The translations under genes were made by a program, and so were the position numbers. From contig CATINC010000004.1 in assembly GCA_949524905.1 (NCBI GenBank), forward strand, positions 177,840 to 241,839: 64,000 bases of DNA, written 5' to 3'. How positions within the stretch are numbered: the stretch's first letter is position 1; each line of letters starts with the position of its first letter. This stretch comes from Opitutia bacterium UBA7350. GTDB lineage: Bacteria > Verrucomicrobiota > Verrucomicrobiia > Opitutales > Coraliomargaritaceae. Shown piece by piece: positions 7,932 through 17,361 of the stretch. The notes beneath the pieces were generated by a model. That model had not been told where the DNA came from. It was given only the letters and a program-made list of their open reading frames with translations, and ran no database searches.

Positions 7932-8783
7932 TTAAAGTTCTTCTGCCATTTCATCGCCAATAGTCGTCAAACGATCACGCTTCTCACCCAATTTGGGAAT
8001 ACAAGCAATCAGCGCTCGAGTATAAGGGTGTTGAGGGTTTTCTAACACTTCATTTACTGGTCCGCGTTCAACGATTTTACCTTGGTACATAACGGCAACC
8101 GCATCCGCAAAGCCTTTAACAATGCCAAAGTTGTGCGTGATCAAGACAATGCTCATACCCAACTTATTTCTCAACTCCCTCAAGAGGTCCATAATCTGCG
8201 CCTGTATGGTCACATCGAGCGCTGTGGTTGGTTCATCGGCTACCAAAAGCTTTGGTTCACAAGCTAGAGCCATCGCGATCATCACGCGCTGCTGCATTCC
8301 TCCGCTCAACTCATGCGGGTAAGCCGAATGACGTTTTTCTGCATCTCGAATTCCTACCAGTTCTAGTAATTCGACTACCCGAGCATCAAGCGCGTCAATA
8401 TCTGGACGATGCAGCTTCACCGCCTCTGCAATTTGGTACCCTACCGTAAAAACTGGATTCAACGAGGCTGATGGCTCCTGGAAAATATAAGCAATCCCGG
8501 CCCCCCGCAGTGCCCGTAATTCGGACTTTTTCATTTCCAACACTTCTCGTCCCTCGAAAAGTATACTTCCGCTCAAACGGCATCTATTACCATCAGGTAA
8601 AAGTCGCGTAAGCGCCAAACAACTAACACTCTTGCCGCTCCCACTTTCACCGAGTAAGGCCATCGTTTGACCTCCTCCCTCCACTGAAAAATTAATCCCG
8701 TGCACCACTTCGTTTTCGTCAACTGAATTTGGAAAGGCTATGCGCAGATCGCTCACTTCCAGGAATTTTGAATCTTTGTACAT
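7932..8783 (-). CDS. oppD: Oligopeptide/dipeptide ABC transporter ATPase (OppD/DppD-like)
   Basis: Second ATPase of the importer. Walker A GESGSGKS (45-52), Q-loop FQEPSASLNP, signature LSGGMQQR, Walker B LLVADEPTTALD and the terminal oligopeptide-transport segment NPQHPYTRALIACIPKLGE are all present. I took the ATG at 8783, which places the start 29 bases after the stop of the upstream permease. The frame is open to 8876, with further ATGs at 8843 and 8855 inside the permease gene; GGAG near 8855 means a longer product cannot be excluded. Together with the OppF-like gene it completes the heterodimeric ATPase set. Confidence 0.92.
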   Translation of the reverse strand: MYKDSKFLEVSDLRIAFPNSVDENEVVHGINFSVEGGGQTMALLGESGSGKSVSCLALTRLLPDGNRCRLSGSILFEGREVLEMKKSELRALRGAGIAYIFQEPSASLNPVFTVGYQIAEAVKLHRPDIDALDARVVELLELVGIRDAEKRHSAYPHELSGGMQQRVMIAMALACEPKLLVADEPTTALDVTIQAQIMDLLRELRNKLGMSIVLITHNFGIVKGFADAVAVMYQGKIVERGPVNEVLENPQHPYTRALIACIPKLGEKRDRLTTIGDEMAEEL

Positions 8784-8811
8784 TGGATCGGATAAAATGT
8801 TTTTAATTGAA

Positions 8812-9864
8812 TCAACGCTTTTGACTGCGCGGGTCAACGACATCTCGCAGGACATCTCCAAATACGTTATAAGCAATAACCGTTAAAAAGATAGCGAGAC
8901 CAGGACTGAGTAACCACCAGAAGTTCAGATAAAACACTTTTACGTTTTGTGCCTCCGAAAGCATTAAACCCCAAGAAGCAGAAGGCTCCTGAATTCCTAG
9001 ACCCAGGAAGGAAAGTGCTGCCTCTCCGAGCACATAGCCGGGTATTGACAAAGTCGCCGCCACTAAAAGATAGCTCAAAAGATTTGGTAGAACGTGTTTG
9101 CGTAAAATTGTGAGCGGGCGTTGACCCATACTCTCTGCAGCTAGAACAAAAGCCTGCTGCCGGATTGCTAAAGACATCCCTCGCAATATCCGGGCAGCTC
9201 CGGCCCAACCGATAAATGCCAAAATAATCACGATCACAAAGAACATTTTATCCGAGGCGAAATGTGGCGCCAAAGCCGCTCGCAAAGCTAGCAAGAGATA
9301 TAAACCTGGTACCGCCATCATAAACTCCACAAGCCGCATCGCGATAAAATCCGTACGCCCTCCAAAATACCCGCTAAATCCACCCACTAAAAAACCAATC
9401 ACCATTGTAATTGAAATGCCAAGCAGACCAATAAAAAGCGAAACTCGTGAGCCAAAAACCAGACGGGAAAACACATCTCTTCCAGTGGAGTCGCTCCCAA
9501 GAAGATAAAAAGCCCCTTCAGGGTCATTGCACACGAAGAGGTGACGATCGGCCTCAAAAAGCCCCCATAAACGATACTCAAACCCCCGACCCATAAAACT
9601 CAAAGGGTAGCTCTTTCCTTCGATTGCTTCGTAACTCGCAGCAGAAGGATCGATTAATGCATAAGCCTGCACACGCAATCCTTCATCCCAGATAATCTTA
9701 GTCGGTGGATGATAGGTGCGATCTAAGTTCTGGGCATTTGTGGTTGCCGGTGCAATAAGCTCTGCAAAAACAGCCGTCGTATAAAGCAAAAGCAACAGAC
9801 CCCCAGAAAGTGCCCCTAAGGGGCGCCGGAAGGCTGCTTTAAATATACTGCTCAAGCTTGTCAT
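8812..9864 (-). CDS. oppC: Oligopeptide ABC transporter permease (OppC/DppC-like)
   Basis: Inner-membrane permease of 350 residues. It has an N-terminal transmembrane helix, a periplasmic insertion of roughly 120 residues (about 35-150) that is longer than in most DppC proteins, then five membrane segments with the transport-system motif (LGTDSTGRD-like GSDSTGRDVFSRL, and EAALSFLGLG near the end). The ATG at 9864 follows the stop of the OppB-like gene after a single base, so the genes are tightly linked. An extension to 9906 exists but adds residues without membrane or family character. Confidence 0.92.
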   Translation of the reverse strand: MTSLSSIFKAAFRRPLGALSGGLLLLLYTTAVFAELIAPATTNAQNLDRTYHPPTKIIWDEGLRVQAYALIDPSAASYEAIEGKSYPLSFMGRGFEYRLWGLFEADRHLFVCNDPEGAFYLLGSDSTGRDVFSRLVFGSRVSLFIGLLGISITMVIGFLVGGFSGYFGGRTDFIAMRLVEFMMAVPGLYLLLALRAALAPHFASDKMFFVIVIILAFIGWAGAARILRGMSLAIRQQAFVLAAESMGQRPLTILRKHVLPNLLSYLLVAATLSIPGYVLGEAALSFLGLGIQEPSASWGLMLSEAQNVKVFYLNFWWLLSPGLAIFLTVIAYNVFGDVLRDVVDPRSQKR

Positions 9865-9865
9865 T

Positions 9866-10837
9866 TTATTTGTTACTTTTGCGTATGCGGGGGTCAGACC
9901 AACCAAGCATGAGGTCCGCTAGAAGATTACCAGCAACCAACATAGTGCAGCCCAGCATGACCGAAGCCAGCACCACAAACTGATCCTCTCGTAAAATAGA
10001 TTGGTACATTAATTGACCCAGTCCCGGATAGTGTAGCACAATTTCCACCATCAAGGCTCCACTCAAGAGACTAGAAAAGGCGAAGCCAAAAGCACTGATT
10101 AATGGATTAATGGCATTTCGCAATGCGTGCATGAACATAACCCTTCGTTCAGGTAGACCTTTTGCGCGAGCGGTTTTAATATAGTCCGCTCGAATGGCAT
10201 CTAGAAAATTAGCTCGCATGATGCGCATGATGCTAGCGACAGACCCAAGCGCTAGCGCCAGCGCTGGTAGCACTAGATGATGCACACGATCTAGAAATTT
10301 TTCTCCCAGACCCATAAACTCATAATCAATCGAAGTCGCACCACCCAAGGGAAATAAACCACTCTGGGCCGCAAAAAACATAAACAGCAGAGCGAGAAAA
10401 AACTCCGGCAAAGAAAGCGCCGCATAGGCAAGAAAAGCAGAAATGCGGTCAAAGATAGAATCCTTGTACATTGCCGCCAGCACACCCAAAGGTATAGCAA
10501 TACCCCATGCAATCACCAGTGCAGATATCGACAAGAAAAAGGTAGCCAGCAAACGTTGACCGATCAAATCCACCACTGGCATTTTATACGCCCATGAATG
10601 TCCAAGATTTCCAGTCAAAACATTACCCAGCCATTTTGTATATTGAACATACCAAGGTTGATTCAGCCCAAATTGTTGCTCGATTGATTGTATCAATTCT
10701 GGGGAAACATCTCTTTGCGCCCGCACTGGCGTGAGAAAATCTCCCGGAGCTAGACTCATCAGCAAAAAAACTAAGCCAGTAATTCCCAGTAGCAAGGGAA
10801 TCAAAGCGAGTAGACGACTGAACAGATAAGCGATCAT
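9866..10837 (-). CDS. oppB: Oligopeptide ABC transporter permease (OppB/DppB-like)
   Basis: Permease of 323 residues with six predicted membrane segments, the family N-terminus (YLFSRLLALIPLLLGITGLVF), and the EAA-like loop DYIKTARAKGLPERRV that contacts the ATPase. Its ATG (10837-10835) overlaps the TGA of the binding-protein gene (10836-10834), an ATGA junction typical of translational coupling. It forms the channel together with the OppC-like protein. Confidence 0.94.
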   Translation of the reverse strand: MIAYLFSRLLALIPLLLGITGLVFLLMSLAPGDFLTPVRAQRDVSPELIQSIEQQFGLNQPWYVQYTKWLGNVLTGNLGHSWAYKMPVVDLIGQRLLATFFLSISALVIAWGIAIPLGVLAAMYKDSIFDRISAFLAYAALSLPEFFLALLFMFFAAQSGLFPLGGATSIDYEFMGLGEKFLDRVHHLVLPALALALGSVASIMRIMRANFLDAIRADYIKTARAKGLPERRVMFMHALRNAINPLISAFGFAFSSLLSGALMVEIVLHYPGLGQLMYQSILREDQFVVLASVMLGCTMLVAGNLLADLMLGWSDPRIRKSNK

Positions 10838-12672
10838 GGTTTTGGCTCTGCCCAAAGAGATTCCATGTTCCAGGTAAGTCCACCTAGAAGTGTTGGCTGG
10901 AGATTTTGCCAGCGATTTCGGTGTCCCACGTAATCCTTGGCACTCACCAAAAAGATCATTGGTTGTTGCTCCGCAAGTATTTCTTGCACTTCAAAATAAT
11001 AAGCCTTTCGCTTTTCGACATCGATGTGGCGCCCCACCTCCAGCATCAATGCATCGATCTGTGCCTCCCACTCTGTTGATGGCTGAGCCTGTTGCGGGTG
11101 CCATTGATGCAGCCTTCCTCCGCTCATCAGGATGTCCTTACCAGCGTAGGGATCTGGCGCTCCACCGCCTAAACCCAGCATACAGGCCTCATAATCAAAG
11201 GAGGATGAAGTCTTTGTGATGATCGTATTGAAGTCTAAAAATTGCAACTCTACCTCGATTCCGAGCGCTGCCATATTCTCCTTAAAAACAGTCGCCATTT
11301 CAACACGAAGCCCATTACTGGAATTAGTCATTAGAGTAAAACTGATCGGCCTTCCTTTTGTATCCAGCAGTTGCTCATCCTCGTAGCGAAAACCCATTTC
11401 AAGAAACAAGGCCTTTGAACGCTCAGGCTTATAAGGATATTTTCGAATGGCATCATTATACCAAAATTTTTGCTTTGGGGAAACATAACCATGCAAAACC
11501 TGCGCTCGCCCAAAGAAAACCCCATTCACAATCCCTTCCCGATTGATTCCATAAGAGACCGCTTGCCGGAATCGTTTATCCTTAAACCACTCCTGTTTAT
11601 AGGGTCTCACAAAGGGCTTACCGTTTTCATCGGCACCGGGGTTCAGATTAAACCAAACAAAATTAGTCGTATTCGACGGCCCCATCTCCAAGATGGAGTA
11701 GTCATATTTTTCCTCGCCGCGTTTTACCCAAGCAACGTTATCCGGAGCGATACTTTCAAAATCGGTCTTCCCTTGAGCAAAGGCGACGTTACTACTGTTT
11801 AGATCCGGTACGATCCGAGTAATCAAACGGTCGACGTAAGGTAAGCGTTCGCCTGTGAGATTTACTTTCCAGTAATTAGGATTACGCCCAAAGACAATGC
11901 GTTCACCCGGACGATAGGATTCTAGGATAAACATATTTAAACCCACGATCGCTTCGGGCGATTGAATCGCAGTCTCTAGACTCCAAGCTTCAAGCAATGT
12001 GCCCGCTTCAAAGGCCGACCTTAAAGCATGCTCAGGAAGAATTTCCTCACCACCGCCAAAAAGCAAAAATGGGGCATACACCTCCGGCGTAGTAAAACGT
12101 ACGGTGTAAACATCTAATACTTCCACCTTAGGCTCCTTACCGTTGATCAACTGAGAAAAAGTCGAACGTGAAGGGTAACGATATTTCGGTCTTCCCTGCG
12201 CGTCCTTAAGCACCTCGCCACACTCGCGGTCCCATTCCTTTGCAAAAAAAGTCCTCCAAGTGAAGAGGACATCCTGCGCAGTAAACGGCTCCCCATCACT
12301 CCAATGCACGCCACGGCGTAAATGAAACGTATACTGTAAATTATCGTCTGAAATTTCCCAGCTCTTTGCTAAGCTCGGAATAACCTCGCCGGTCTCTGGG
12401 TCTAAGGTCACTAGGCTATCTAAAATACGACCCATCACCATTGAACCGGCCACAGACTCAATTAAAAGGGGATTCAAGGTCGCAATATCTCCCGCCATCG
12501 TTTCCACAACACGACTCCCATGTTTTCCTTCTGGAAAATCAACGACCTCGGCATCCTCTGGGATTGGTGCCGGCTGAACAATAGGTTTTACCTCATCGGA
12601 ACGACCGCAACCCACAGCAAGCAACAGTAATCCAAGGGCAGCAACCCTGATTATCTCTTTTAAACAAAACAT
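10834..12672 (-). CDS. oppA: Peptide-binding lipoprotein of the ABC importer (SBP family 5)
   Basis: Solute-binding protein of 612 residues, first gene of the operon. A lipoprotein signal ends in LAVGC (Cys22 lipidated). The mature protein has the family 5 pattern: MAGDIATLNPLL, LVTLDPETGEVIPSLAKSWEI, FHLRRGVHWSDGEPFTAQDV, and near the middle YGINREGIVNGVF. It should capture oligopeptides in the periplasm and hand them to the two permeases; peptide rather than nickel or sugar is inferred from the family and from the OppDF-type ATPases. It is divergent from lexA, 105 bases apart. Confidence 0.93.
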   Translation of the reverse strand: MFCLKEIIRVAALGLLLLAVGCGRSDEVKPIVQPAPIPEDAEVVDFPEGKHGSRVVETMAGDIATLNPLLIESVAGSMVMGRILDSLVTLDPETGEVIPSLAKSWEISDDNLQYTFHLRRGVHWSDGEPFTAQDVLFTWRTFFAKEWDRECGEVLKDAQGRPKYRYPSRSTFSQLINGKEPKVEVLDVYTVRFTTPEVYAPFLLFGGGEEILPEHALRSAFEAGTLLEAWSLETAIQSPEAIVGLNMFILESYRPGERIVFGRNPNYWKVNLTGERLPYVDRLITRIVPDLNSSNVAFAQGKTDFESIAPDNVAWVKRGEEKYDYSILEMGPSNTTNFVWFNLNPGADENGKPFVRPYKQEWFKDKRFRQAVSYGINREGIVNGVFFGRAQVLHGYVSPKQKFWYNDAIRKYPYKPERSKALFLEMGFRYEDEQLLDTKGRPISFTLMTNSSNGLRVEMATVFKENMAALGIEVELQFLDFNTIITKTSSSFDYEACMLGLGGGAPDPYAGKDILMSGGRLHQWHPQQAQPSTEWEAQIDALMLEVGRHIDVEKRKAYYFEVQEILAEQQPMIFLVSAKDYVGHRNRWQNLQPTLLGGLTWNMESLWAEPKP

Positions 12673-12735
12673 TCAAACCTTACGAAAAAGCGAGGCCACA
12701 ATAGTTCAACCCTTATTCTCCTACCCGAAAAGAAG

Positions 12736-12771
12736 CACTTGACACTGGACAAGTGTTCACCTAAACAAGTG
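12736..12771 (+). promoter_or_regulatory. lexA promoter region with CACTTG/CAAGTG repeats, likely autoregulatory operator
   Basis: TTGACA (12739-12744) and TAAACA (12762-12767) are separated by 17 bases and form a good -35/-10 pair ending 10 bases before the lexA ATG, so the transcript would be nearly leaderless. The same stretch holds an inverted repeat CACTTG (12736-12741), 8 bases, CAAGTG (12750-12755), and a second direct CAAGTG (12766-12771); ACAAGTG-x2-CACC occurs twice. LexA normally represses its own gene, and these repeats cover the promoter, so they are the obvious operator candidates. The exact recognition sequence in this group is not claimed. Confidence 0.55.
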
Positions 12772-12777
12772 ATCACC

Positions 12778-13419
12778 ATGAAAGAACTAACCACCCGCCA
12801 AGAAGAAATTCTTAAATTCATAAGCCAATACGAATGGCGCAATGGCTTCTGGCCCAGTATTCGCGAGATTCAGGAGCAATTTAAATTCAAAAGCACTAAT
12901 GCCGTCATGGGTCATCTTAGAGCCCTCGAGAAAAAAGGCGCTATCCACCGCATCGCAGGACAGGCACGTACCTTCCGCATCAACCGTCCCGGGGAAGAGG
13001 AATCTGAAACCATTCCGGAAAACGCTTCTGAAGTTGTTGAAATTCCCATCTTTGGCGCCATCGCCGCTGGTTACCCAGACCGCGTGGAGTCCGGCGGGGA
13101 AATCGGCCGCCTTCAGGTTGACATTCAAAGCGCCAGTTTTGATAGTCGGCGTAAAAGCTTTGCCCTACAAGTACGCGGTGAAAGTATGATCGATGCAGAA
13201 ATCTATGACGGCGACATGGTCATCATTGAACCTCGAGAAGCCCGCGACGGCGACATTGTAGCGGCTTTAATCGATGGCGAAACTACCCTCAAGCGCTATA
13301 TCCAAAAACCTGGAGAACCACCCTACCTTAAGGCTGAAAATAAATTTTACCCCGAGCTATATCCCGTCGCTGAACTTTCCGTGCAAGGCGTCGCAAAAGC
13401 TGTTGTGCGAAGCTTGTAG
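12778..13419 (+). CDS. lexA: LexA SOS repressor
   Basis: Protein of 213 residues. Residues 1-70 form the winged-helix DNA-binding domain (TTRQEEILKFI, WPSIREIQEQFKFKSTNAVMGHLRALEKKGAI). The C-terminal S24 peptidase domain has the self-cleavage bond Ala97-Gly98 (AIAAGYP), the nucleophile Ser136 (RGESMID) and the general base Lys172 (ETTLKRY). All residues needed for RecA-stimulated autocleavage are present. The ATG at 12778 gives the standard N-terminus; the frame continues upstream into the promoter repeats and those residues are not family-like. It is transcribed away from the oligopeptide importer operon. Confidence 0.96.
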   Translation: MKELTTRQEEILKFISQYEWRNGFWPSIREIQEQFKFKSTNAVMGHLRALEKKGAIHRIAGQARTFRINRPGEEESETIPENASEVVEIPIFGAIAAGYPDRVESGGEIGRLQVDIQSASFDSRRKSFALQVRGESMIDAEIYDGDMVIIEPREARDGDIVAALIDGETTLKRYIQKPGEPPYLKAENKFYPELYPVAELSVQGVAKAVVRSL

Positions 13420-13485
13420 GGTCCAGCAAACGCCCATCGCACTTGCGAGTTGAAAAATCTACCTCGTTAGGGCACAACTACCCGA

Positions 13486-13887
13486 ATGACCGTACAATTT
13501 GATCATACCCGCATTCGCGTTTCAAACCTTGAGCAATCCATCGATTGGTATTGCTGCACCTGTGGCTTTGAGGTCTTGCGTCGTACCGATAAATCTCCCA
13601 GCGGTAATCAACTCGCCCATCTCGCCATACCAGGTTGTGCCCACAAGCTTGAACTCACCTATTCTCCCGAGTTTGAAGTTAAGTTTCCAGAAGACCTTGT
13701 CCATATCTGCATCCGTGTTGACGACCTCAACAACTATTGTGAAATACTTGAAAACCTCGAAAACAAGGGTCTCTCTCTCCAACTTTGGCCCGCTAACTGG
13801 CGAGAAAAATTTATCGACGGTAAAAGAATGGCATTTATTACCGATCCGGATGGTTACGAAGTCGAGATTCTCGAACACATGGCATAA
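13486..13887 (+). CDS. VOC family protein (glyoxalase-like)
   Basis: Protein of 133 residues with the beta-alpha-beta-beta-beta repeat of the vicinal oxygen chelate fold. It starts FDHTRIRVSNLEQSIDWY, as in lactoylglutathione lyase (GloA), and candidate metal ligands are His7, Glu56 (KLELTY), His73 (DLVHICIRV) and a Glu in DPDGYEVEILE. A GloA-type activity on methylglyoxal is plausible, but substrate cannot be told from sequence alone, and the loop of the typical glutathione site is not obvious. It stands 66 bases after lexA; no SOS-type site precedes it that I can see. Confidence 0.8.
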   Translation: MTVQFDHTRIRVSNLEQSIDWYCCTCGFEVLRRTDKSPSGNQLAHLAIPGCAHKLELTYSPEFEVKFPEDLVHICIRVDDLNNYCEILENLENKGLSLQLWPANWREKFIDGKRMAFITDPDGYEVEILEHMA

Positions 13888-13915
13888 AAAAACCGCGTCC
13901 TAAATTGAACGCGAT
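13886..13915 (-). terminator. Terminator of the rpmI-rplT transcript
   Basis: CGCGT (13894-13898) pairs with ACGCG (13909-13913). On the minus strand the stem is followed by seven T (complement of 13886-13892), the right orientation for the rplT gene ending at 13942. The stem is short, and it overlaps the stop codon of the convergent VOC gene. Confidence 0.6.
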
Positions 13916-13941
13916 TTGTGGTTAAATGATGGATCTCCGCT

Positions 13942-14307
13942 TTAAACAGCAGCACCGTTTGCTGCTTTAGCTTTTACGATAAGTTGCATGAATGCAGCCT
14001 CATCATGTATGGCCAATTCCGAAAGTTGTTTACGGTCCATTTCGATACCTGCAGCTTTAAGGCCATGCATGAAACGACTGTAATTGATTCCGTTGGAGCG
14101 ACAGATTGCATTGATGCGTACAATCCATAACTGGCGGAATTCAGTCTTTTTCTTACGGCGGTCACGGTAGGCATAAACCTCCGCGCGATCGACAGCGTCT
14201 TTAGCATAACGAAAAAGACGGGATTTGTTACCAAAATAGCCCTTGGCTTTTTTCAGTACTTTTTTGCGACGTGCAAGGGTCGCGGGTCCATTAGTGGTTC
14301 TAGGCAT
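13942..14307 (-). CDS. rplT: 50S ribosomal protein L20
   Basis: Protein of 121 residues, start ATG 14307, with the L20 pattern RRKKVLKKAKGYFGNKSRLFRYAKDAV cut across positions 13-40, then the conserved ARRRKKKTEFRQLWIVRINA-type segment and INYSRFMHGLKAAGIEMDRK. L20 is needed early in 50S assembly and in other bacteria represses its own operon. It lies 94 bases downstream of rpmI in the same direction. The usual third member, infC, is not upstream. Confidence 0.97.
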   Translation of the reverse strand: MPRTTNGPATLARRKKVLKKAKGYFGNKSRLFRYAKDAVDRAEVYAYRDRRKKKTEFRQLWIVRINAICRSNGINYSRFMHGLKAAGIEMDRKQLSELAIHDEAAFMQLIVKAKAANGAAV

Positions 14308-14401
14308 GTTTTGATTTCTCTCGTTTTTTACGCTGCAGGGTCGCCCATTTTCATGTTACCCGTTTAGCGTGAGTTTAGGTTTCAAACGTTTTTTAACAAG
14401 T

Positions 14402-14593
14402 TTAAGCGAAGGGCAAACCACGAATGAGGTTTGCACGTTGGCCATCAGCGACAAGCTTACTGCTTCCCGCACGACGGCGCTGCTTCACACTTTTATTACG
14501 AAGCAAATGGCGATGTCCTGGTGTACGACGCAGGAGTTTACCGGTGCCGGTCTTCTTAAAACGTTTGGCGATGGATTTGCGTGTTTTTTGCAT
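14402..14593 (-). CDS. rpmI: 50S ribosomal protein L35
   Basis: Protein of 63 residues from ATG 14593: MQKTRKSIAKRFKKTGTGKL, then RTPGHRHLLRNKS and a basic end, the normal L35 pattern. The frame is open to 14623, but the family start is the internal ATG. It pairs with rplT downstream. Upstream on the same strand there is no infC; the next 225 bases to the divergent gene at 14818 contain only the expected promoter region, in which I see no convincing -35/-10 pair. Confidence 0.96.
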   Translation of the reverse strand: MQKTRKSIAKRFKKTGTGKLLRRTPGHRHLLRNKSVKQRRRAGSSKLVADGQRANLIRGLPFA

Positions 14594-14817
14594 GGAATTG
14601 TCAGGAAAAGAGGCAGAGAACATAGCTTTGAAGCGGCGGTGTAAAGCCTAAACTCCAGACCTTTATCTACGAATCTGATATTAAACCCCATAGCGGTGCT
14701 TGACCTCTCGCCTGATTCTTTCAAACAAAAGATATCGAATCTCCTGAAACAGTCCAACTTTCCGGATTCAAAACCGGCAGAATACGTAAATTATCCGGCT
14801 TTAAATCAAGCCATCAC

Positions 14818-15408
14818 GTGCCAGATGAAATGCACGAGGCCGCTAATGCCTTCGTTCGTCGTGCAGGTTCGCAAGAGGTTCGGGATCTCACTCAATCCAT
14901 TCACGGTGAATTGCGTCATCAATTTGGCTACAAACGCAAAGAATTTGATTTTCGAGATGAAGAAGGATTTACCTGCCTGAATACCCCAGGCTTTGATCTC
15001 GAAATACGAATCGATCAATGCATGAATGACCCCAAGGCATATTTATTGGAAACTCGTATCACTTGCCTCCGAGACCCCGCCCTTGCTGAAAACTCAGCCT
15101 TCATTGACCTCTTTAATCCGCTCTGTCATCGCCTCGACATTCTCTTTAATCAACACCTCGAACTTGCTGAAAAAATTGATCGGCTTGAGACTATTCCTGA
15201 AATTGCCGCAGGTCTGGATTACGCACCCGATGCAACTTCATTTGAATTGCGACTTCCATCACTAGATTGCCTCCTAGAAGTAACCGAAACCGAGATGCAC
15301 TTTCAATTATTAACTTTACCCAACTTAAGAAAACTCCTTGAGCATAGCCAACGAATCCTTAAAATACTTACTAAAGCTGGATTTGAATTTACCCTCTCAG
15401 CAGAATAA
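14818..15408 (+). CDS. Hypothetical protein
   Basis: I do not recognise this 196-residue protein. It begins at GTG 14818, though protein-like codons (GFKTGRIRKLSGFKSSHH) continue upstream to a stop at 14713 without any ATG, GTG or TTG, and ATG 14830 is another choice. It is acidic, has no signal peptide or membrane segment, and alternates helical and beta-like segments (FDLEIRIDQCMNDPKAYLLETRITCLRDP, cut into pieces: FDLEIRIDQC and YLLETRITC). It precedes tsaB-alr in the same direction by 62 bases and may be cotranscribed. Confidence 0.65.
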   Translation: MPDEMHEAANAFVRRAGSQEVRDLTQSIHGELRHQFGYKRKEFDFRDEEGFTCLNTPGFDLEIRIDQCMNDPKAYLLETRITCLRDPALAENSAFIDLFNPLCHRLDILFNQHLELAEKIDRLETIPEIAAGLDYAPDATSFELRLPSLDCLLEVTETEMHFQLLTLPNLRKLLEHSQRILKILTKAGFEFTLSAE

Positions 15409-15470
15409 ATCAACACCGAGGACGCTCTCCGCTTGCCCCGAGAACCAGCTTCCTATGTCATGCGATTAAG

Positions 15471-16151
15471 ATGGCTCAAACCCCTGCTCAATTCACCCTC
15501 GTAATCGACACAAGCAACCCTGTTTGCTTTGCAGGTATCCTTGACGCAAAGCACCATTGGTTAGCGTATCAATCAAACGAAGGACCTGCTCTTGAAATCC
15601 TATTTTCTAAAGTAGAAACCGTTCTTACTGAAGCGGAGCTATCGCTGAATGAGATCACAAGCTATCTCTATTGCGAAGGTCCCGGATCTACCCTTGGGCT
15701 TCGCCTCGCTGCAATGGCTATAAAGACATGGCGCGCCCTTCATGTGAGACAGCCACCTTGCTTTGCTTACCATAGCCTGCAATTGGCGGCACATTGCTTA
15801 AAAAAAGATCAACCCAAGCTCCTGAATGCTCTCATAGTGGCTGATTGGAAAAAAGACACCTGGAATGCTGTCTTCATTAAACAAGGAGTTGTAGCAACAG
15901 GTAAGACAATCTCACAGGCAAAGCTTGAAGCATGGCAGGGTTCAGTCTACCACCTTCCCCAACGGAAGGGTTGGCAGGCTCCCCCCTCAGATGCCATTAC
16001 TATGCCCTACACGCCCGAACGCATCCACGAACTCATTGATGCCCCGAGATTCCTTCGTCCTGTGGATATCCCTGTGCCCTTTGCAAGCGCTCCCAGTAAT
16101 TTCCAAAAATGGATACCCGATCGCCACCGCGCCTTTTCTCCCGATGCCTGA
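15471..16151 (+). CDS. tsaB: TsaB-like protein of tRNA t6A synthesis
   Basis: Protein of 226 residues with the ASKHA fold start ([18 protein letters not shown]) and the TsaB segment [19 protein letters not shown]. TsaB is the inactive paralogue of TsaD that holds together the complex making threonylcarbamoyladenosine at position 37 of ANN-decoding tRNAs. The C-terminal half is divergent and shows no further motif, as is common in TsaB. It overlaps the start of alr by eight bases. tsaD and tsaE are not in this window. Confidence 0.85.
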   Translation: MAQTPAQFTLVIDTSNPVCFAGILDAKHHWLAYQSNEGPALEILFSKVETVLTEAELSLNEITSYLYCEGPGSTLGLRLAAMAIKTWRALHVRQPPCFAYHSLQLAAHCLKKDQPKLLNALIVADWKKDTWNAVFIKQGVVATGKTISQAKLEAWQGSVYHLPQRKGWQAPPSDAITMPYTPERIHELIDAPRFLRPVDIPVPFASAPSNFQKWIPDRHRAFSPDA

Positions 16152-17280
16152 CCACGCACGATATCGATGCTGGGTGGAAATCCACCTCGATGCCTTTGAA
16201 CGTAACCTCAAACGAATACAGGCATCACTCCCAAAAGGAGTCCGCTACATTGCCATCGTAAAAGCCGATGCCTATGGACATGGGATGCCACAAATCGTTC
16301 GTCGCCTCATGCAATGCGGCGTGGATTCATTTGCAGTTGCTAATACTCGCGAAGCCGCCGTCATCCGAGAAATGGGTGCAGGTTGGCCGATCTTAATCTT
16401 GGGTCCCGTTTTACCAGAAGAAGCGACAGACCTTGTGCGTGATGACCTAACTGCAACCATCAGTGACCTCAACGAAGCCAAACAACTCCACGCCTTAGCC
16501 AAATCCCATAACACCGATCTCAAGGTTCATTTAAAAATTGATACCGGCATGGGACGCCTTGGCGTCTGGCATGAGCAAGCACTCGAGCTTTACCAAGCTC
16601 TAAAGTCCATGCCCATGCTTCATCTAGAGGGCATCTATACCCATTTCTCAAGCGCTGACTCCGATCCAGAATTTACCGAAACACAACGTCGCCGCTTCAT
16701 CGAGTTACTCGAACAGATGCAACCACCACCCGACTGCAATATTCATGCCGACAACTCTGCTGGGCTGGACAGTTTTAACCGCGAAAGTTACTTCAATGCG
16801 GTTCGCATCGGGCTCCTGCAATTCGGCATTCCACCCTATCCCCATTCCGCACTCGCTAGTGCAAAGGTCGAACCGGTCCTACATTTTAAAACCCGCGTCG
16901 GTTTAATCAAAACCCTTCCAGTAGGAACAGGCATCAGTTACGGTCATACCTATCATTTAAAAAAGGAAACAAGCGTGGCAGTGCTCACCGCTGGTTACGG
17001 AGATGGCTTACCCTACGCCCTCGGCAACAGCGGTTCTGTTTTGATTCACGGTACTCATTGCCCCGTTCTTGGACGCGTGACTATGGATCAAACCATCGTC
17101 GATGTGAGTGAACTATCCGATTTAAAAATAGGGGACACTGCTACTTTCATCGGCACCAGCGGGACGAAGCAAATCAGTGCCAGTGAATTCAGTGCCGCCG
17201 CAGACACCATTCCATGGGAAGCACTGTGCTCCATATCAAAACGAGTTACCCGTGTATACCGCGCACCTCGCGAACTCTAG
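16144..17280 (+). CDS. alr: Alanine racemase
   Basis: PLP enzyme that makes D-alanine for peptidoglycan. From ATG 16144 it has 378 residues, the family length. The PLP lysine is Lys40 in [11 protein letters not shown], and the second catalytic base is Tyr266 in [10 protein letters not shown]; the C-terminal beta domain ends [19 protein letters not shown]. The ATG lies within the last codons of tsaB (overlap of 8 bases), and the frame open to 15925 is only the shadow of tsaB. The tsaB-alr linkage occurs in other bacteria and suggests a shared transcript. Confidence 0.96.
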   Translation: MPDHARYRCWVEIHLDAFERNLKRIQASLPKGVRYIAIVKADAYGHGMPQIVRRLMQCGVDSFAVANTREAAVIREMGAGWPILILGPVLPEEATDLVRDDLTATISDLNEAKQLHALAKSHNTDLKVHLKIDTGMGRLGVWHEQALELYQALKSMPMLHLEGIYTHFSSADSDPEFTETQRRRFIELLEQMQPPPDCNIHADNSAGLDSFNRESYFNAVRIGLLQFGIPPYPHSALASAKVEPVLHFKTRVGLIKTLPVGTGISYGHTYHLKKETSVAVLTAGYGDGLPYALGNSGSVLIHGTHCPVLGRVTMDQTIVDVSELSDLKIGDTATFIGTSGTKQISASEFSAAADTIPWEALCSISKRVTRVYRAPREL

Positions 17281-17361
17281 CACCATGGAAAGATAAATTG
17301 GGCTCTACCAGTCGTAACTCTACCTAGATAGAAGTAAAAAAAATGAGTACCTCAAAGAAGG

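Noticed and set aside
14485-14757. Frame upstream of rpmI as a candidate infC remnant
   Set aside because: Its product has no IF3 similarity and is a shadow of rpmI and the intergenic region.
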